A DNA stretch of 64,000 bases from Permianibacter aggregans (GCF_009756665.1 NZ_CP037953.1:496001-560000); one strand, 5' to 3'. Shown: positions 19,086 to 29,193, numbered from the stretch's first letter. Made by a program: numbers and translations. Notes: generated by a model from the letters alone, not told the origin.

Positions 19086-19814
19086 TTATGCCTGCCTTCT
19101 ATTACGAATCAATATGGTCACACCGAACAAGCGACGCGGGATCTTGTCATCAAAGACATAGACTCGATCCGCTACCTGATAGCTTCTTTCTTGTTTAGGT
19201 ACACTCTGATTCTCTTCGCCGCGAATAAGTAGAGCGATACGAATAGCGATGACCTGCTGTGGAGTGGTGATTTCATCCGCGGGGACATAAAGATTTGGAA
19301 CACCATCATTATCATTGTCAATGCCATATAACAGCTGAAAGGCATCAACATTACTAATCATTGGCTGCGCTGCACCACCACCATTTCCCTCGCACATGAA
19401 ATTGCCATCTTGGACATAATAACGATTCTGAATTTCCGGAAAGCCGTCACCATCGTCATCATCAACTTCACTCCCAGCACAATCTCGTTCATCCGCATTA
19501 CCATCAAATGCGACGGTTATCGAGTCACTGACATTGCCTCCACCATCAACCCAGTATGCCGTATCAAGGGCATCTGGGACTTTGCTGGCATCGAGCTTTA
19601 AGCCATAATGTTCAATGTCGTTTTTTAACATCCACAGAACGAAACGCCCCGAATCCTGAATGTCGGCTAATTGTCGCTGCATGCGAAAGGTCTGGTTACT
19701 GCCAATAAACAGCTGACCAACGCCCGCCAACAAAATCAGACCCAACACCCCGGCAATCAACATTTCGACCATGGTGTAACCGCTTTGCTGTTTGGAATAG
19801 CGCCTTCTACTCAT
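19086..19814 (-). CDS. pilW: Type IV pilus minor pilin PilW
   Basis: A 242-residue minor pilin. The leader ends QQSG and the mature part begins YTMVEMLIAGVLGLILLAGVG, with the standard Glu5. Next comes QTFRMQRQLADIQDSGRFVLWML, typical of PilW. The middle holds several Asp-rich stretches (DDDDGDGFP, DNDNDGVPN) that resemble calcium-binding loops. The ATG overlaps the pilV stop as ATGA, so the two are translationally coupled. Confidence 0.92.
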   Translation of the reverse strand: MSRRRYSKQQSGYTMVEMLIAGVLGLILLAGVGQLFIGSNQTFRMQRQLADIQDSGRFVLWMLKNDIEHYGLKLDASKVPDALDTAYWVDGGGNVSDSITVAFDGNADERDCAGSEVDDDDGDGFPEIQNRYYVQDGNFMCEGNGGGAAQPMISNVDAFQLLYGIDNDNDGVPNLYVPADEITTPQQVIAIRIALLIRGEENQSVPKQERSYQVADRVYVFDDKIPRRLFGVTILIRNRRQA

Positions 19815-20551
19815 GGCACTACCTCCAACAACACACAGTCCTCATTCTCAGATATCGTCTCGAACTCTTGAGCACATAACGGATTATTGACCTTTTCTGT
19901 CTCAACCGTTTTATCTAATTCGGAAACCTGCCACGATACCGCGATGGTCAAACGGGTGCCGTTAATTTTTCCAAACACTTTTCCTTCAGGCAGCATTTCG
20001 TCTGCCAACGTGCACATTTCCCACACATCAAAAGCTGAAGATTGTTGGAAATTGCAGGCGCTGGCGTCGTTACCGTTGTGAGCCCGGCAATAAGTCCCGC
20101 CTGGAGGTGCATCCGCACAAGCAAAAGCGACCGCGATGTCATCTCCATCGGTGTTCTCGCCCATCGAAACAAAGTAATTCATGAACGCTGCCGTTGCGGC
20201 CAGCGGGCTAGCTTTGGTCGTGTCGAGTACGGGTTCGGTATCAGGATCGCCGTCGTCAATTAGCTCGGTATGATCTTTACCCCAAATGGGCTTTACCCAC
20301 GGCGGATTATCGGATTTGGCAATTTCCCGGCTCGCGCGAACTCTTGAAGCTAAATCCTCTGCCAGAGCCGTTGCCTGAGAACGGAAGTACCCCTCCATTC
20401 CACTTTTCATGCTGCTCATCTGAAGTGCGGCTACGCCAAGTAATCCAATGGCTAACACCAAAACCGCAATCAGCACCTCGATCATGCTAAAGCCGCGTTG
20501 AGCGCGCCCGCTTACGCGAACAGGAAACGAAGAAAACTTAGTCTGTCTCAT
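19811..20551 (-). CDS. pilV: Type IV pilus minor pilin PilV
   Basis: A minor pilin of about 246 residues. The sequence QRGFSMIEVLIAVLVLAIGLLGVAALQMSSMKSG is the PilV hallmark (cleavage after Gly, then FSMIE). The ATG at 20549-20551 forms an ATGA overlap with the fimU stop and is preferred over an ATG three codons upstream. The C-terminal half is Cys-containing and acidic. It belongs to the fimU-pilV-pilW-pilX-pilY1-pilE set that primes pilus assembly. Confidence 0.92.
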   Translation of the reverse strand: MRQTKFSSFPVRVSGRAQRGFSMIEVLIAVLVLAIGLLGVAALQMSSMKSGMEGYFRSQATALAEDLASRVRASREIAKSDNPPWVKPIWGKDHTELIDDGDPDTEPVLDTTKASPLAATAAFMNYFVSMGENTDGDDIAVAFACADAPPGGTYCRAHNGNDASACNFQQSSAFDVWEMCTLADEMLPEGKVFGKINGTRLTIAVSWQVSELDKTVETEKVNNPLCAQEFETISENEDCVLLEVVP

Positions 20552-21078
20552 ATGCTGCAACCCGATTCCAAATGCTCAACTTGGGTGCTCCCCGCTGGCG
20601 TAATGGTTACCACACGGCCCTTTTTGCTGTTCCCGCAAATTGTGATTGCTACTTCAGCGCCAACCACCCGTCTTCCAGTTGGCGAAAACTGCAGGGTGGC
20701 GTCATCATCATCTATGCCGATAGAAAGTGCGGGCGGCAAATCTTCAACCACACGAACCGTGTTGCCTTTGTCTACCGCCTCTTTTTCATCATCTTCACAG
20801 TCAGGAATATCTACTGGGCATTGCATCACGACATTGATCTCTTTGACTTTCCACCCCGATTGCCAGTTGGCACCGAGAGGTACAACTTCAATGGTGAAAC
20901 CACGTTTAACGGCCTCACTTCGCGCCTGTGCCACGGACTCAACCATGGCATTGGCGGCGGAAGTAAGACGCGTGCTTTCAATTAAACTGGTAAGCATCGG
21001 CGCGGCTAGCACAGCCGTAATCGCGACCACGGCCATTACCACCAATAATTCAGCAATTGTGAAACCCTTGCTACGCAT
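20548..21078 (-). CDS. fimU: FimU-like minor pseudopilin (GspH/FimT family)
   Basis: A 176-residue prepilin-like protein starting MRSKGFTIAELLVVMAVVAI, cleaved after Gly5 with Glu at mature position 5. The GspH-type C-terminal domain includes LQFSPTGRRV, a family signature near the end. As first gene of the minor pilin operon it corresponds to FimU of Pseudomonas. The ATG is preceded by GAGGG. The promoter of the operon must lie in the 149 bases between this gene and ispH; I could not identify it with confidence. Confidence 0.88.
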   Translation of the reverse strand: MRSKGFTIAELLVVMAVVAITAVLAAPMLTSLIESTRLTSAANAMVESVAQARSEAVKRGFTIEVVPLGANWQSGWKVKEINVVMQCPVDIPDCEDDEKEAVDKGNTVRVVEDLPPALSIGIDDDDATLQFSPTGRRVVGAEVAITICGNSKKGRVVTITPAGSTQVEHLESGCSI

Positions 21079-21227
21079 AGGCCCTCTCTCCCATCTTCAG
21101 GAATGTTTTAGCACTTGGGCAGAAATAAAAGCCAGAAAGCTCCGATAGGCATCCGCTGGCTTCCGACCAGCGGTTCTTCAAAGAATTAGAGTGTGAACGG
21201 GCTCACATTTGAACCAGGAGAATGGAT

Positions 21228-22157
21228 TTAGCGGAGTTCCAGTGGCAGTGCGAAAGTGATGTTTTCGGTAACGCCCTGGGTTTCCTGAACGGCTGTACCG
21301 CCCATCAGCTTGATTTGCTCGATGACCTGTTTGACCAAGATTTCTGGCGCCGAGGCACCAGCGGTAACGCCGACCGCACTAGCATTGTCGAGCCAGTCGG
21401 GCTGAATGTCTTCCGGGCCGTCGATTAAGTAAGCCTTACAACCCTCTTTTTCGGCCAATTCGCGCAGACGGTTGGAGTTGGAGCTGTTGCGGGAGCCAAC
21501 AACCAGCACCACATCAGCCTTGCCGGCCAGCTCACGCACGGCATCCTGGCGGTTTTGTGTGGCGTAGCAGATGTCGTCCTTGCGCGGGCCCTGGATATCG
21601 GGGAAACGCTTGCGCAGCGCAGCGATGATGTCGCGGGTTTCGTCGACAGACAGCGTTGTCTGGGTGACGTAATGCAGTGGGGTATCGGCTGGCACTTCAA
21701 GTTTGGTGACATCCGCTTCCGACTCGATCAGGTACATCTTGCCGGTAGAATTCAGATACTGACCCATCGTCCCCTCCACTTCCGGATGACCTTTATGGCC
21801 AATCAGGATGCAGGAGTCGCCTTTGCGGGCGATGCGGGCCACTTCCATATGGACCTTGGTGACCAGCGGACAGGTGGCGTCAAAAACCCGAAAACCACGG
21901 CTGGCAGCTTCATCACGTACCGCTTGTGAAACGCCATGGGCGCTGAAAATCACGGTCGCATCGGCCGGCACTTCCGATAGTTCTTCGACGAAAATCGCTC
22001 CCTTGCGCTTCAGATCCTCGACCACGAATCGGTTGTGCACGACTTCATGGCGCACATAAATTGGCGCACCGAATAGCTCCAGCGCCCGATTGACGATTTC
22101 GATTGCGCGATCGACACCGGCACAAAAACCGCGTGGGTTGGCAAGTACGATTTGCAT
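21228..22157 (-). CDS. ispH: 4-hydroxy-3-methylbut-2-enyl diphosphate reductase IspH
   Basis: Final enzyme of the MEP isoprenoid pathway, converting HMBPP to IPP and DMAPP with a [4Fe-4S] cluster. The protein starts [19 protein letters not shown], the standard N-terminus, so the ATG at 22155-22157 is chosen over a GTG three codons upstream. The three cluster cysteines are seen in [17 protein letters not shown] and [10 protein letters not shown]; the catalytic Glu is in [11 protein letters not shown]. 309 residues. Last gene of the ribF-ileS-lspA-fkpB-ispH operon. Confidence 0.96.
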   Translation of the reverse strand: MQIVLANPRGFCAGVDRAIEIVNRALELFGAPIYVRHEVVHNRFVVEDLKRKGAIFVEELSEVPADATVIFSAHGVSQAVRDEAASRGFRVFDATCPLVTKVHMEVARIARKGDSCILIGHKGHPEVEGTMGQYLNSTGKMYLIESEADVTKLEVPADTPLHYVTQTTLSVDETRDIIAALRKRFPDIQGPRKDDICYATQNRQDAVRELAGKADVVLVVGSRNSSNSNRLRELAEKEGCKAYLIDGPEDIQPDWLDNASAVGVTAGASAPEILVKQVIEQIKLMGGTAVQETQGVTENITFALPLELR

Positions 22158-22166
22158 GGCATTCAC

Positions 22167-22601
22167 TCAAGGATTGATGGCGACAACTTCGACGGCAAAC
22201 TGCAAGTCGTGGCCGGCCAAAGGGTGATTGAAATCAACGGTAATCGACTGCCCTTCGATAGCGGTGATCACACCTGGCATTTCACCGCCGGCGGGATTTT
22301 CAAAGGCAATGATACTACCGATGCTGAGGTCCATATCCGACGGGAACAGATGCCGCTCCATATGCTGGATCAGACCTTGCTGAAGCTCACCGAAGGCCTG
22401 CTCGGCGCTAACCTCAAAAGACTTCTTGTCACCGACCCGCAAACCGAGCAATTGTTCCTCAATCGCTGGCGAAAGGCTGTCGTCACCAAGCTGAAATCGA
22501 GTCGGTTTGCCGCCGCGGGTGGTTTCGGCAATGGAACCGTCTTTCAGTTTCAGTTCCAGATGCATCAGCACCAAATCATTAGCTTGAACCACTACGCTCA
22601 C
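22167..22601 (-). CDS. fkpB: FKBP-type peptidyl-prolyl isomerase FkpB (SlpA)
   Basis: A 144-residue cytoplasmic SlpA-type FKBP with an insert-in-flap chaperone domain. Visible signatures are LVLMHLELKLKDGSIAETT, GLRVGDKKSFEVSAEQAFGE and the C-terminal VDFNHPLAGHDLQFAVEV. The start is GTG (22599-22601) in a GTGA overlap with the lspA stop. Its position between lspA and ispH is the usual one in gammaproteobacteria. Confidence 0.95.
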   Translation of the reverse strand: MSVVVQANDLVLMHLELKLKDGSIAETTRGGKPTRFQLGDDSLSPAIEEQLLGLRVGDKKSFEVSAEQAFGELQQGLIQHMERHLFPSDMDLSIGSIIAFENPAGGEMPGVITAIEGQSITVDFNHPLAGHDLQFAVEVVAINP

Positions 22602-23092
22602 GACTCACCTTTCTTGTTGAATAAACTGTCGATAAACAACAACACAGCGCCACAAACAATGGCCGAATCGGCGATATTGAATGCGGGCCAGTGATAGCCC
22701 GCGGCATGCCAATCAATAAAGTCGACGACATGACCGTACAACAGACGATCATAAACATTACCAATGGCGCCGCCGAGGACCAGCGCCAGCGCAATCGCCA
22801 GCACGCGCTGCGATTTTTCCAGACGAAATAGCCAGACCAGCAATACGCAGGAAATGACAAACGTTAGCACGACGAAGAACCAGCGTTGCCAACCGCCTTG
22901 GTCAGCCAAGAAGCTGAAAGCCGCGCCGGTATTGAAGGCCAGTTTCAAATTGAAATGGGCCATCACTTCAACCGGTTGATACGGCTGTAAATGCGCCAAT
23001 GCCAAATGCTTGGTCCACTGATCGAGAATCAACACCACAACGGTCAAAATGAGCCAGCGATAATTCGCCCAACCGCCAACTGCTTGCGACAT
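22598..23092 (-). CDS. lspA: Lipoprotein signal peptidase LspA
   Basis: Inner-membrane aspartyl protease that removes signal peptides from prolipoproteins. 164 residues with four membrane segments. The two catalytic Asp motifs are seen as GGAIGNVYDRLLYGHVVDF and FNIADSAIVCGA. LILDQWTKHLA at the first segment is also conserved. The ATG overlaps the ileS stop as TGATG, so translation is coupled. Confidence 0.97.
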   Translation of the reverse strand: MSQAVGGWANYRWLILTVVVLILDQWTKHLALAHLQPYQPVEVMAHFNLKLAFNTGAAFSFLADQGGWQRWFFVVLTFVISCVLLVWLFRLEKSQRVLAIALALVLGGAIGNVYDRLLYGHVVDFIDWHAAGYHWPAFNIADSAIVCGAVLLFIDSLFNKKGES

Positions 23093-25911
23093 CAGGCCAC
23101 CTTCCGCTGTTCGCCAGCGCCGTCGACGTTTTCTATGCAGCGGCCGCAGAGTTCAGGATGTTTGCTGTCCGAACCGACATCGGCACGACGATGCCAGCAG
23201 CGCACACATTTTCCATGCGACGATTTCTGCAAGCGGATTTTCATCCCTTTCATTTCAGAGTCGAGTGCATCACTACCGGCCTCGGTCAAGGAATGATATG
23301 CCGCCTTTGAGGTAATCAACACAAAACGCAGTTCATCACCAAGCTTCGCCAAGATAGTCTGCATGCTTTGCTCAACATACAAATCGACCTCCGCTTCCAA
23401 TGAGCCCCCCATGTCCATCGACTTACGCGCGTCCTCAATGGCTTTATTGACGGCCTCTTTCACTTCCAACACCGTTGCCCATTCCTGCGCGGAAATCACG
23501 TCGTCGGAATTGCGGAATAATTTGTCGTACCACTCAGCAGTAAATACGCATTCTTTTTGCTCTGGGATTGCCGCCCAGATCTCGTCGGCAGTAAACGACA
23601 TAATCGGCGCAATCCAGCGAGCCAATGCCTGCACGATATGGAACAACGCGGTCTGGCAGGAAAGCTGGGCTGTCGAGCCTTTCTTGGCGGTGTACTGGCG
23701 ATCTTTGATGATATCGAGATAGAACGCGCCCATTTCCACCGAGCAGAAATGGTGCACTTTCTGGGATACGTTCCAGAATTCGTACTTGTTGTAGGAATCA
23801 ACGATCTCTTTCTGGTAACGCGCGGCACAATCAACGGCCCAGCGATCCAGTGGAAGCATATTTTCTGGTGCCAATAATTGTTCCGGCGAAAAGCCGCTCA
23901 AGTTGGCTAGCAAAAAGCGCGCGGTATTGCGGATACGACGATAGCTATCGGCGGTACGATTCAAAATTTCTTTCGATACCGCCATTTCACCACGATAGTC
24001 GGTCGATGCCACCCACAGGCGCAGCACATCGGCGCCCATTTGATCAATGACTTCCTGCGGCGCGACGACGTTGCCTTTCGACTTCGACATTTTCTCGCCT
24101 TTGCCATCGACAGTGAACCCATGCGTCAGCACCGCTTTGTACGGCGCGTGATGGTTGATCGACACGCCCGTCAACAGAGAGCTCTGAAACCAGCCGCGAT
24201 GTTGATCGGAACCTTCCAGATACAAATCGGCTTGCTGACCCAGCTCCGGACGCATTGCGGTAACGCAAGCATGCGTTACACCGGAATCGAACCAGACATC
24301 AATGGTGTCGGAAAGCTTGACGTAATCTTCACTGCCTTCTTTCAGCAAATGTTCGATCGGCAAATCAAACCAGGCCTGGATGCCGTCCTTCTCCACTTCC
24401 TTGGCAACGACTTCCATCAGCTCCATAAATTGCGGATGCAGTTCCTGGGTAGTTTTGTGCACGATCAATGGAATCGGAATACCCCAGGTACGCTGGCGGG
24501 AAATACACCAATCTGGACGATTCTCGATCATCGCGTTGATACGGTTTTCACCCCACTCCGGCACCCACTGCACTTTCTTGATTTCAGCCAGCGCCGTTTC
24601 GCGCAAACCGTTCTGCTCCATTGAGATGAACCATTGCGGTGTGGCGCGGAAAATGATTGGCGTTTTGTGACGCCAGCAATGGGGGTAGGAATGCTTGAGC
24701 GCTTTGTGGCGCAGCATACGATGATGTGTTTGCAGATGTTCGATGATCGCTTCGTTGGCCTTGCTGACATGTTGGCCGCCAAATAACGGCAAATCGGCAG
24801 CGAATACGCCATTTGGTCCAACTTTGTGTTCAACCGACAAGTTGTATTTCAACCCGACGGCATAGTCTTCCTGACCGTGACCTGGTGCCGTATGTACACA
24901 ACCGGTACCGGCTTCCAGCGAGACGTGATCGCCAAGAATGACTGGCACCTGTTGCGGATAGAACGGATGCTCAAGCATCAATCCCTCCAGCGCTTCGCCT
25001 TTGCCATAACCGAGTACGTGGTAGTGCTCAAAACCGAAACGCTCCATGCAATCTTTGATCAAGCCTTCGGCGACCACCAAACGCATGCGCTGACCGTCGC
25101 GCTCAACTTGAACCACCGCGTATTCGAGGTTGGCGTTCATCGCAACGGCTTTGTTGGCCGGCAATGTCCACGGCGTTGTCGTCCAGATCACCACCGACAA
25201 ATCACCATGGCCTTCGTGCTCCGGCACACTGTGCAGGCGCTTGAATAATTCATCTTCATCGACGACCGGGAAGCAAACATCGATCGCTGGCGACACTTTG
25301 TCTTCGTATTCGACTTCCGCTTCCGCCAGAGCTGAGCCGCAATCACAGCACCAGTGCACCGGTTTGTAGCCTTTCAGCAAATGGCCATTGCTGATGATCT
25401 TTCCGAGCGCGCGAATGGCATCGGCTTCGAATTTGAAATCCATCGTTTTGTAGGGATTGAACCAATCACCCAAAACGCCCAAACGGATGAAATCCTTGCG
25501 CTGTGCATCGATTTGCGACTCGGCGTAATCGCGGCAATGCTGACGAAATTCACCGGTGCTGACTTTCTGTCCGGCCTTGCCGACTTTTTTCTCGACGTTC
25601 AATTCAATCGGCAAACCGTGGCAGTCCCAACCCGGTACATAAGGCGCATCGAAACCCGACATCGTTTTGCTTTTGACAACGATATCTTTCAACACTTTGT
25701 TGACCGCATGACCGATATGGATATTGCCGTTCGCGTACGGAGGGCCATCGTGCAGAATGAATTTTGGTTTGCCGGCGCGGGCTTGGCGAATGCGCTCGTA
25801 CAGTTTGTCGTCGGTCCAGCGTTGCAGCATGCCCGGCTCGCGCTTGGCAAGATCCGCACGCATCGGAAAATCGGTCGTTGGCAGATTTAGTGTCGGTTTA
25901 TAGTCTGTCAT
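23092..25911 (-). CDS. ileS: Isoleucyl-tRNA synthetase
   Basis: Class I synthetase of 939 residues, the normal bacterial length. It has the HIGH motif in [15 protein letters not shown] and KMSKS in [10 protein letters not shown]. The editing domain contains [16 protein letters not shown], with [12 protein letters not shown] before it. A C-terminal zinc site, CVRCWH...CGRCIENV, is present. The gene is part of the ribF-ileS-lspA-fkpB-ispH operon. Its upstream gap from ribF is widened to 249 bases by a mobile-looking repeat (25942-26150). Confidence 0.98.
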   Translation of the reverse strand: MTDYKPTLNLPTTDFPMRADLAKREPGMLQRWTDDKLYERIRQARAGKPKFILHDGPPYANGNIHIGHAVNKVLKDIVVKSKTMSGFDAPYVPGWDCHGLPIELNVEKKVGKAGQKVSTGEFRQHCRDYAESQIDAQRKDFIRLGVLGDWFNPYKTMDFKFEADAIRALGKIISNGHLLKGYKPVHWCCDCGSALAEAEVEYEDKVSPAIDVCFPVVDEDELFKRLHSVPEHEGHGDLSVVIWTTTPWTLPANKAVAMNANLEYAVVQVERDGQRMRLVVAEGLIKDCMERFGFEHYHVLGYGKGEALEGLMLEHPFYPQQVPVILGDHVSLEAGTGCVHTAPGHGQEDYAVGLKYNLSVEHKVGPNGVFAADLPLFGGQHVSKANEAIIEHLQTHHRMLRHKALKHSYPHCWRHKTPIIFRATPQWFISMEQNGLRETALAEIKKVQWVPEWGENRINAMIENRPDWCISRQRTWGIPIPLIVHKTTQELHPQFMELMEVVAKEVEKDGIQAWFDLPIEHLLKEGSEDYVKLSDTIDVWFDSGVTHACVTAMRPELGQQADLYLEGSDQHRGWFQSSLLTGVSINHHAPYKAVLTHGFTVDGKGEKMSKSKGNVVAPQEVIDQMGADVLRLWVASTDYRGEMAVSKEILNRTADSYRRIRNTARFLLANLSGFSPEQLLAPENMLPLDRWAVDCAARYQKEIVDSYNKYEFWNVSQKVHHFCSVEMGAFYLDIIKDRQYTAKKGSTAQLSCQTALFHIVQALARWIAPIMSFTADEIWAAIPEQKECVFTAEWYDKLFRNSDDVISAQEWATVLEVKEAVNKAIEDARKSMDMGGSLEAEVDLYVEQSMQTILAKLGDELRFVLITSKAAYHSLTEAGSDALDSEMKGMKIRLQKSSHGKCVRCWHRRADVGSDSKHPELCGRCIENVDGAGEQRKVA

Positions 25912-25941
25912 GGTTCAGCCTGGTTAACGATGCTTCATCGT

Positions 25942-26150
25942 TAGAAGCCATCTCAAAAATGCCTGGTGCTCGGCGATCTGCGCGAATGCGGTGCTCGGAA
26001 AAATTCGCCAGGAGCGAATTTTCGTGGAACCCGGAGGGTGAACCACATGGAAGTGGTGAACCATCCTCATTTACTACTAGTAAACTGCGGTTCCTCCGCT
26101 CCTATTCGCGCACCTCGCCTTCGCCCAGACTATTTTTTAGATGACTTCTA
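25942..26150 (+). mobile_element. MITE-like repeat, copy A (146-bp core plus 63-bp insertion)
   Basis: Left end TAGAAGCCATCTCAAAAAT; the right end is its inverse with two mismatches. The sequence matches copies at 41235 and 43859 over the whole length, except for 63 extra bases at 26001-26063. That insert begins with an inverted repeat (AAATTCGC / GCGAATTT) and holds a direct repeat GGTGAACCA and a small ACCAC/GTGGT hairpin. No target duplication is evident. It sits between ribF and ileS inside an operon. It encodes no protein. Confidence 0.85.
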
Positions 26151-26160
26151 GTAAAAAAAA

Positions 26161-27078
26161 TCAAGTCAAATTGAAAATCTGTTTGGCCCGGGCGCTGTCG
26201 ACGCTGATTTGCGCTTTCAATGCATCCAGTCCGGAAAACTTTTGTTCGGCACGAATAAATTGCACCGGTTCAATGTCAATCACGCGTCCGTAAATATCGT
26301 CGGCGAAATTGAACAAATGCACTTCGCAGCGCGGTTCTTTGCCATCCACGGTTGGGCGAAAACCAATATTGGCAACGCCCAGCGTTTCCGGCATGCCCTC
26401 ACCCATCACCTTGACCGCATAGACACCACTTAATGGCAATGTCTTGCGTTTCAAACGCAGATTTGCCGTTGGAAATCCGAGCAGGCGACCACGCTTATCA
26501 CCGTGCGCCACCTTGCCGCTCAAACGATAAGGCCGGCCGAGCAATTGCGCCGCCAATTCAAACTGGCCATTGGCCAGCGCCAGACGCACCGCGGTACTGC
26601 TGACCCGAATGCCGTTGACGGTTACCGTATCACTGGCTTCGCAACTGAAGCGGCCATCGGCGCATAGCAGTTCGAAATCGCCCGCACGGCGGTGGCCGAA
26701 ACGGAAATCGTCGCCGACCACCAAATGTTGCACGTTCAGCTCGTTAACCAGAATCCTGTCAATGAATTCGTTGGCACTCATCGCCGCCAAATCCTGATTG
26801 AACCGCAGCACCCGTACGATATCGACTCCGAGCAGCTCCAACGGCAGCAATTTTTCCCGCAACGTCATCAAACGCGCTGGCGGCTCATCAAGAAAAAATT
26901 CGGCGGGATGCGGTTCAAACAGAATGGCAACCGCCTTGGCTTGCATACGGTCGGCTTCGGCGCGAACTTGTTGCAACAATTGCCGGTGGCCAAGATGCAC
27001 ACCATCAAAATTGCCGATCGTGGCAACCGAGGCGGATTGCAGGCTGTGCGCACCGCGTTGACCACGAACCACTTTCAT
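26161..27078 (-). CDS. ribF: Bifunctional riboflavin kinase / FAD synthetase RibF
   Basis: Converts riboflavin to FMN and then FAD. 305 residues from the ATG at 27076-27078 (GAGGG upstream), close to the E. coli length. The adenylyltransferase half shows GNFDGVHLGHRQLL (HxGH motif); the kinase half shows KRGRLLGFPTANLRL and FRPTVDGKEPRCEVHLFNF. A longer open frame upstream would run into murJ and is not supported. Order murJ-ribF-ileS is typical of this phylum. Confidence 0.96.
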   Translation of the reverse strand: MKVVRGQRGAHSLQSASVATIGNFDGVHLGHRQLLQQVRAEADRMQAKAVAILFEPHPAEFFLDEPPARLMTLREKLLPLELLGVDIVRVLRFNQDLAAMSANEFIDRILVNELNVQHLVVGDDFRFGHRRAGDFELLCADGRFSCEASDTVTVNGIRVSSTAVRLALANGQFELAAQLLGRPYRLSGKVAHGDKRGRLLGFPTANLRLKRKTLPLSGVYAVKVMGEGMPETLGVANIGFRPTVDGKEPRCEVHLFNFADDIYGRVIDIEPVQFIRAEQKFSGLDALKAQISVDSARAKQIFNLT

Positions 27079-27113
27079 TGACGATTGCCCTCTACCACAG
27101 TCTGCACGGCCAT

Positions 27114-28661
27114 TCAGGGGCTGGGAGTATAACCGCGAAGCTGGCTGATTCGCATGCCCATCAGCCATAGCATCGCGAAATAACTGGCCCCGCCGGCCGC
27201 AACGGTTTGCCCCGTAAAAAGGATACGCTGCCAATGGTCAGCGATAGCCCAAGCCTCATTGCCGGGGTGAACAAGGTAAATGACCACCGCCATCGCGGAG
27301 CACGCTGTACCGACTTTCAATAGCCAACTCCCCCAACCGGCTTGCGGTCGGTAAATACCGCGTTTGTACAGCATGCGGAACAGCAGCGTCGCATTCAGCG
27401 TGCTGGATAGCGTCGTCGCCAGCGCCAGGCCGAGATACTGCAATGGCCAAATCAGAATGGCGTTGGCGACCATATTAAAGGCCACCGCAATCAGCGCGAA
27501 TTTGACAGGCGTTTTCGTATCTTGGCGGCCGAAGAAGCCGGTCGCCAGCACTTTGATCGACATGAATGACATCAGGCCTAGGCTGTAGAAAATCAGCGCA
27601 TCAGCGATGTTGGCAGCATCCTGTACCGTGGTCGCGCCATGCTGAAAAAGCGTCAGCGCCAGACCATCAGCCAGCATACCCAACCCGATCATCGCCGGCA
27701 GGCCGATCAAGGTCAGGAATCTCAGCGCCCAATCGATCGTGCTTTGGAAGCTGGCGGCGTCCTCGCTGCTGTGCTGGCGCGACAGGCTTGGCAGAATCAC
27801 CGTCGCAATGGCAATACCGAACAAGCCAAGCGGAAACTCCAGCAAACGATCGGCGTAATAAAGCCAGGAAACGCTGCCCTCCTCCAGAAAACTCAGGAAG
27901 ATAACATCGAGCATCAGGCTGATTTGGGTAATGGAAACGCCAAACATTGCCGGCAGCATCAGCTTCAGAATGCGCTGCACGCCCTCATCTTTCCAACCCC
28001 AGACGGGCCGTGGCAAAAGCCCTTCACGCCAGAGGAACGGCAGATTGAATGCCAGTTGCACGACACCGGCAATCAGCACCGCCCAGGCCATTGCCACCGC
28101 CTGCCGGTCCAGTTCCGGCGCTACCCAGACGCCGGCGATAATCAGGCAGACGTTCAGGAATACCGGGGTAATGGCCGGCACGGCAAAGCGATTGCGGGTG
28201 TTCAACACCGAGCCGGCCAGCGCCGTCAGCGAAATGAATAGCAGGTAAGGGAAGGTGATGCGCAGCATGTAGACGGCCAGCTCAAACTTGACCGGGTCAT
28301 CGCGAAAGCCTGGCGCATAAACGGTTGTCACCCATGGCGCGGCAATAAGCACCAGCACCGTCAAACCAAGCACAATCAGGCCCAATGTGCCGGCAACCTT
28401 ATTGAGCAGTTGCAGCACTTCTTCTTGCGAGCGCTTCAGCTGATATTCGACAAAAACTGGCACAAACGCCTGAGCAAAGGCGCCTTCAGCGAACAGGCGT
28501 CTTAGAAAATTCGGGATTTTCTGTGCGACAAAGAACAAATCAGCACCCATGCCGGCGCCGAGCAGGTTGGCCAATACGACTTCGCGTACGAGACCCAGCA
28601 CGCGGGAGATCAGCGTCATGGCGCTGACGATCACCCCGGATTTGAGCAGATGTTTGGCCAT
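27114..28661 (-). CDS. murJ: Lipid II flippase MurJ
   Basis: Moves lipid II across the inner membrane for peptidoglycan synthesis. About 515 residues with 14 predicted membrane segments (MATE/MOP fold). The N-terminus AKHLLKSGVIVSAMTLISRVLGLVRE is the family signature, so the ATG at 28659-28661 is preferred; an ATG 14 codons earlier (28703) remains possible, as neither has a good ribosome site. GMGADLFFVAQKIPNFLRRLFAEGAFAQAFVPVF is also characteristic. It is divergent from rpsT. Confidence 0.95.
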   Translation of the reverse strand: MAKHLLKSGVIVSAMTLISRVLGLVREVVLANLLGAGMGADLFFVAQKIPNFLRRLFAEGAFAQAFVPVFVEYQLKRSQEEVLQLLNKVAGTLGLIVLGLTVLVLIAAPWVTTVYAPGFRDDPVKFELAVYMLRITFPYLLFISLTALAGSVLNTRNRFAVPAITPVFLNVCLIIAGVWVAPELDRQAVAMAWAVLIAGVVQLAFNLPFLWREGLLPRPVWGWKDEGVQRILKLMLPAMFGVSITQISLMLDVIFLSFLEEGSVSWLYYADRLLEFPLGLFGIAIATVILPSLSRQHSSEDAASFQSTIDWALRFLTLIGLPAMIGLGMLADGLALTLFQHGATTVQDAANIADALIFYSLGLMSFMSIKVLATGFFGRQDTKTPVKFALIAVAFNMVANAILIWPLQYLGLALATTLSSTLNATLLFRMLYKRGIYRPQAGWGSWLLKVGTACSAMAVVIYLVHPGNEAWAIADHWQRILFTGQTVAAGGASYFAMLWLMGMRISQLRGYTPSP

Positions 28662-28758
28662 TGGCGTTATTTTTGGCGATATTTTGGCGACAAGGCCGCG
28701 CATGTTAACGGTTGCCTTGGCACCCGGCTATGGAAATGCTCGCCGGCAGCGGAAAAAT

Positions 28759-28787
28759 TTGACTTCTGGCGAGAATTTCGGCATATT
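28759..28787 (+). promoter_or_regulatory. Putative sigma70 promoter of rpsT
   Basis: TTGACT (5/6) and CATATT (4/6) with a 17-base spacer, about 50 bases upstream of the rpsT start codon. Found by eye; the transcription start is not known. Confidence 0.55.
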
Positions 28788-28840
28788 TCGCGCCCTTCCA
28801 AAGTTGGAACCCGAATTCTTTTTATTTCAGGAGTAGGACC

Positions 28841-29104
28841 TTGGCCAACATCAAGTCTGCCAAAAAGCGTGCGCGCCAATCCGAAGTCGCCCGCCAACGT
28901 AATGCCGCCCAGCGCTCGATGCTGCGCACATACATCAAGAAAGTACTGAAGGCGATCGAAAGCGGTGACAAAGCTGCTGCCCAGGCCGCGTTCACTGCTG
29001 CCCAGCCGATTATCGACACGGCTGCTGGCAAAAACCTGATTCACGCCAACAAGGCCGCTCGCCACAAGAGCCGTCTGTCGGCCCACATCAAAGCCATGGC
29101 CTAA
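28841..29104 (+). CDS. rpsT: 30S ribosomal protein S20
   Basis: An 87-residue basic protein that begins (M)[25 protein letters not shown] and ends LSAHIKAMA, the full S20 sequence that binds 16S rRNA. The start is TTG (28841-28843), seven bases after AGGAG. E. coli rpsT also uses UUG, where it takes part in autogenous translational control. Monocistronic: promoter upstream, strong terminator just downstream. Confidence 0.98.
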   Translation: MANIKSAKKRARQSEVARQRNAAQRSMLRTYIKKVLKAIESGDKAAAQAAFTAAQPIIDTAAGKNLIHANKAARHKSRLSAHIKAMA

Positions 29105-29118
29105 GCCTAAGCTTGATG

Positions 29119-29145
29119 AAAAAACCCGGCGCTGCCGGGTTTTTT
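29119..29145 (+). terminator. Terminator of rpsT
   Basis: AAAAAACCCGGC / GCCGGGTTTTTT with a two- to three-base loop, 15 bases after the rpsT stop. Confidence 0.9.
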
Positions 29146-29170
29146 GTTGCCGGCAAAATGCCAAGAAAAC

Positions 29171-29193
29171 AAAAAGCCCCTGTTTGGGGGCTT
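29171..29193 (-). terminator. Terminator of obgE
   Basis: On the reverse strand AAGCCCCC / GGGGCTT is followed by TTTTTGTTTT. It lies about 100 bases after the obgE stop; nothing else is recognisable between the two. Confidence 0.8.

Noticed and set aside
21079-21227. Possible sigma54 promoter before fimU (TGGC ... TGC)
   Set aside because: The GG-GC distance is one base too long for the -24/-12 consensus, and no enhancer site was seen.
25942-26150. Short frames inside the MITE-like copies
   Set aside because: They are not shared between copies as intact frames and have no start signals.
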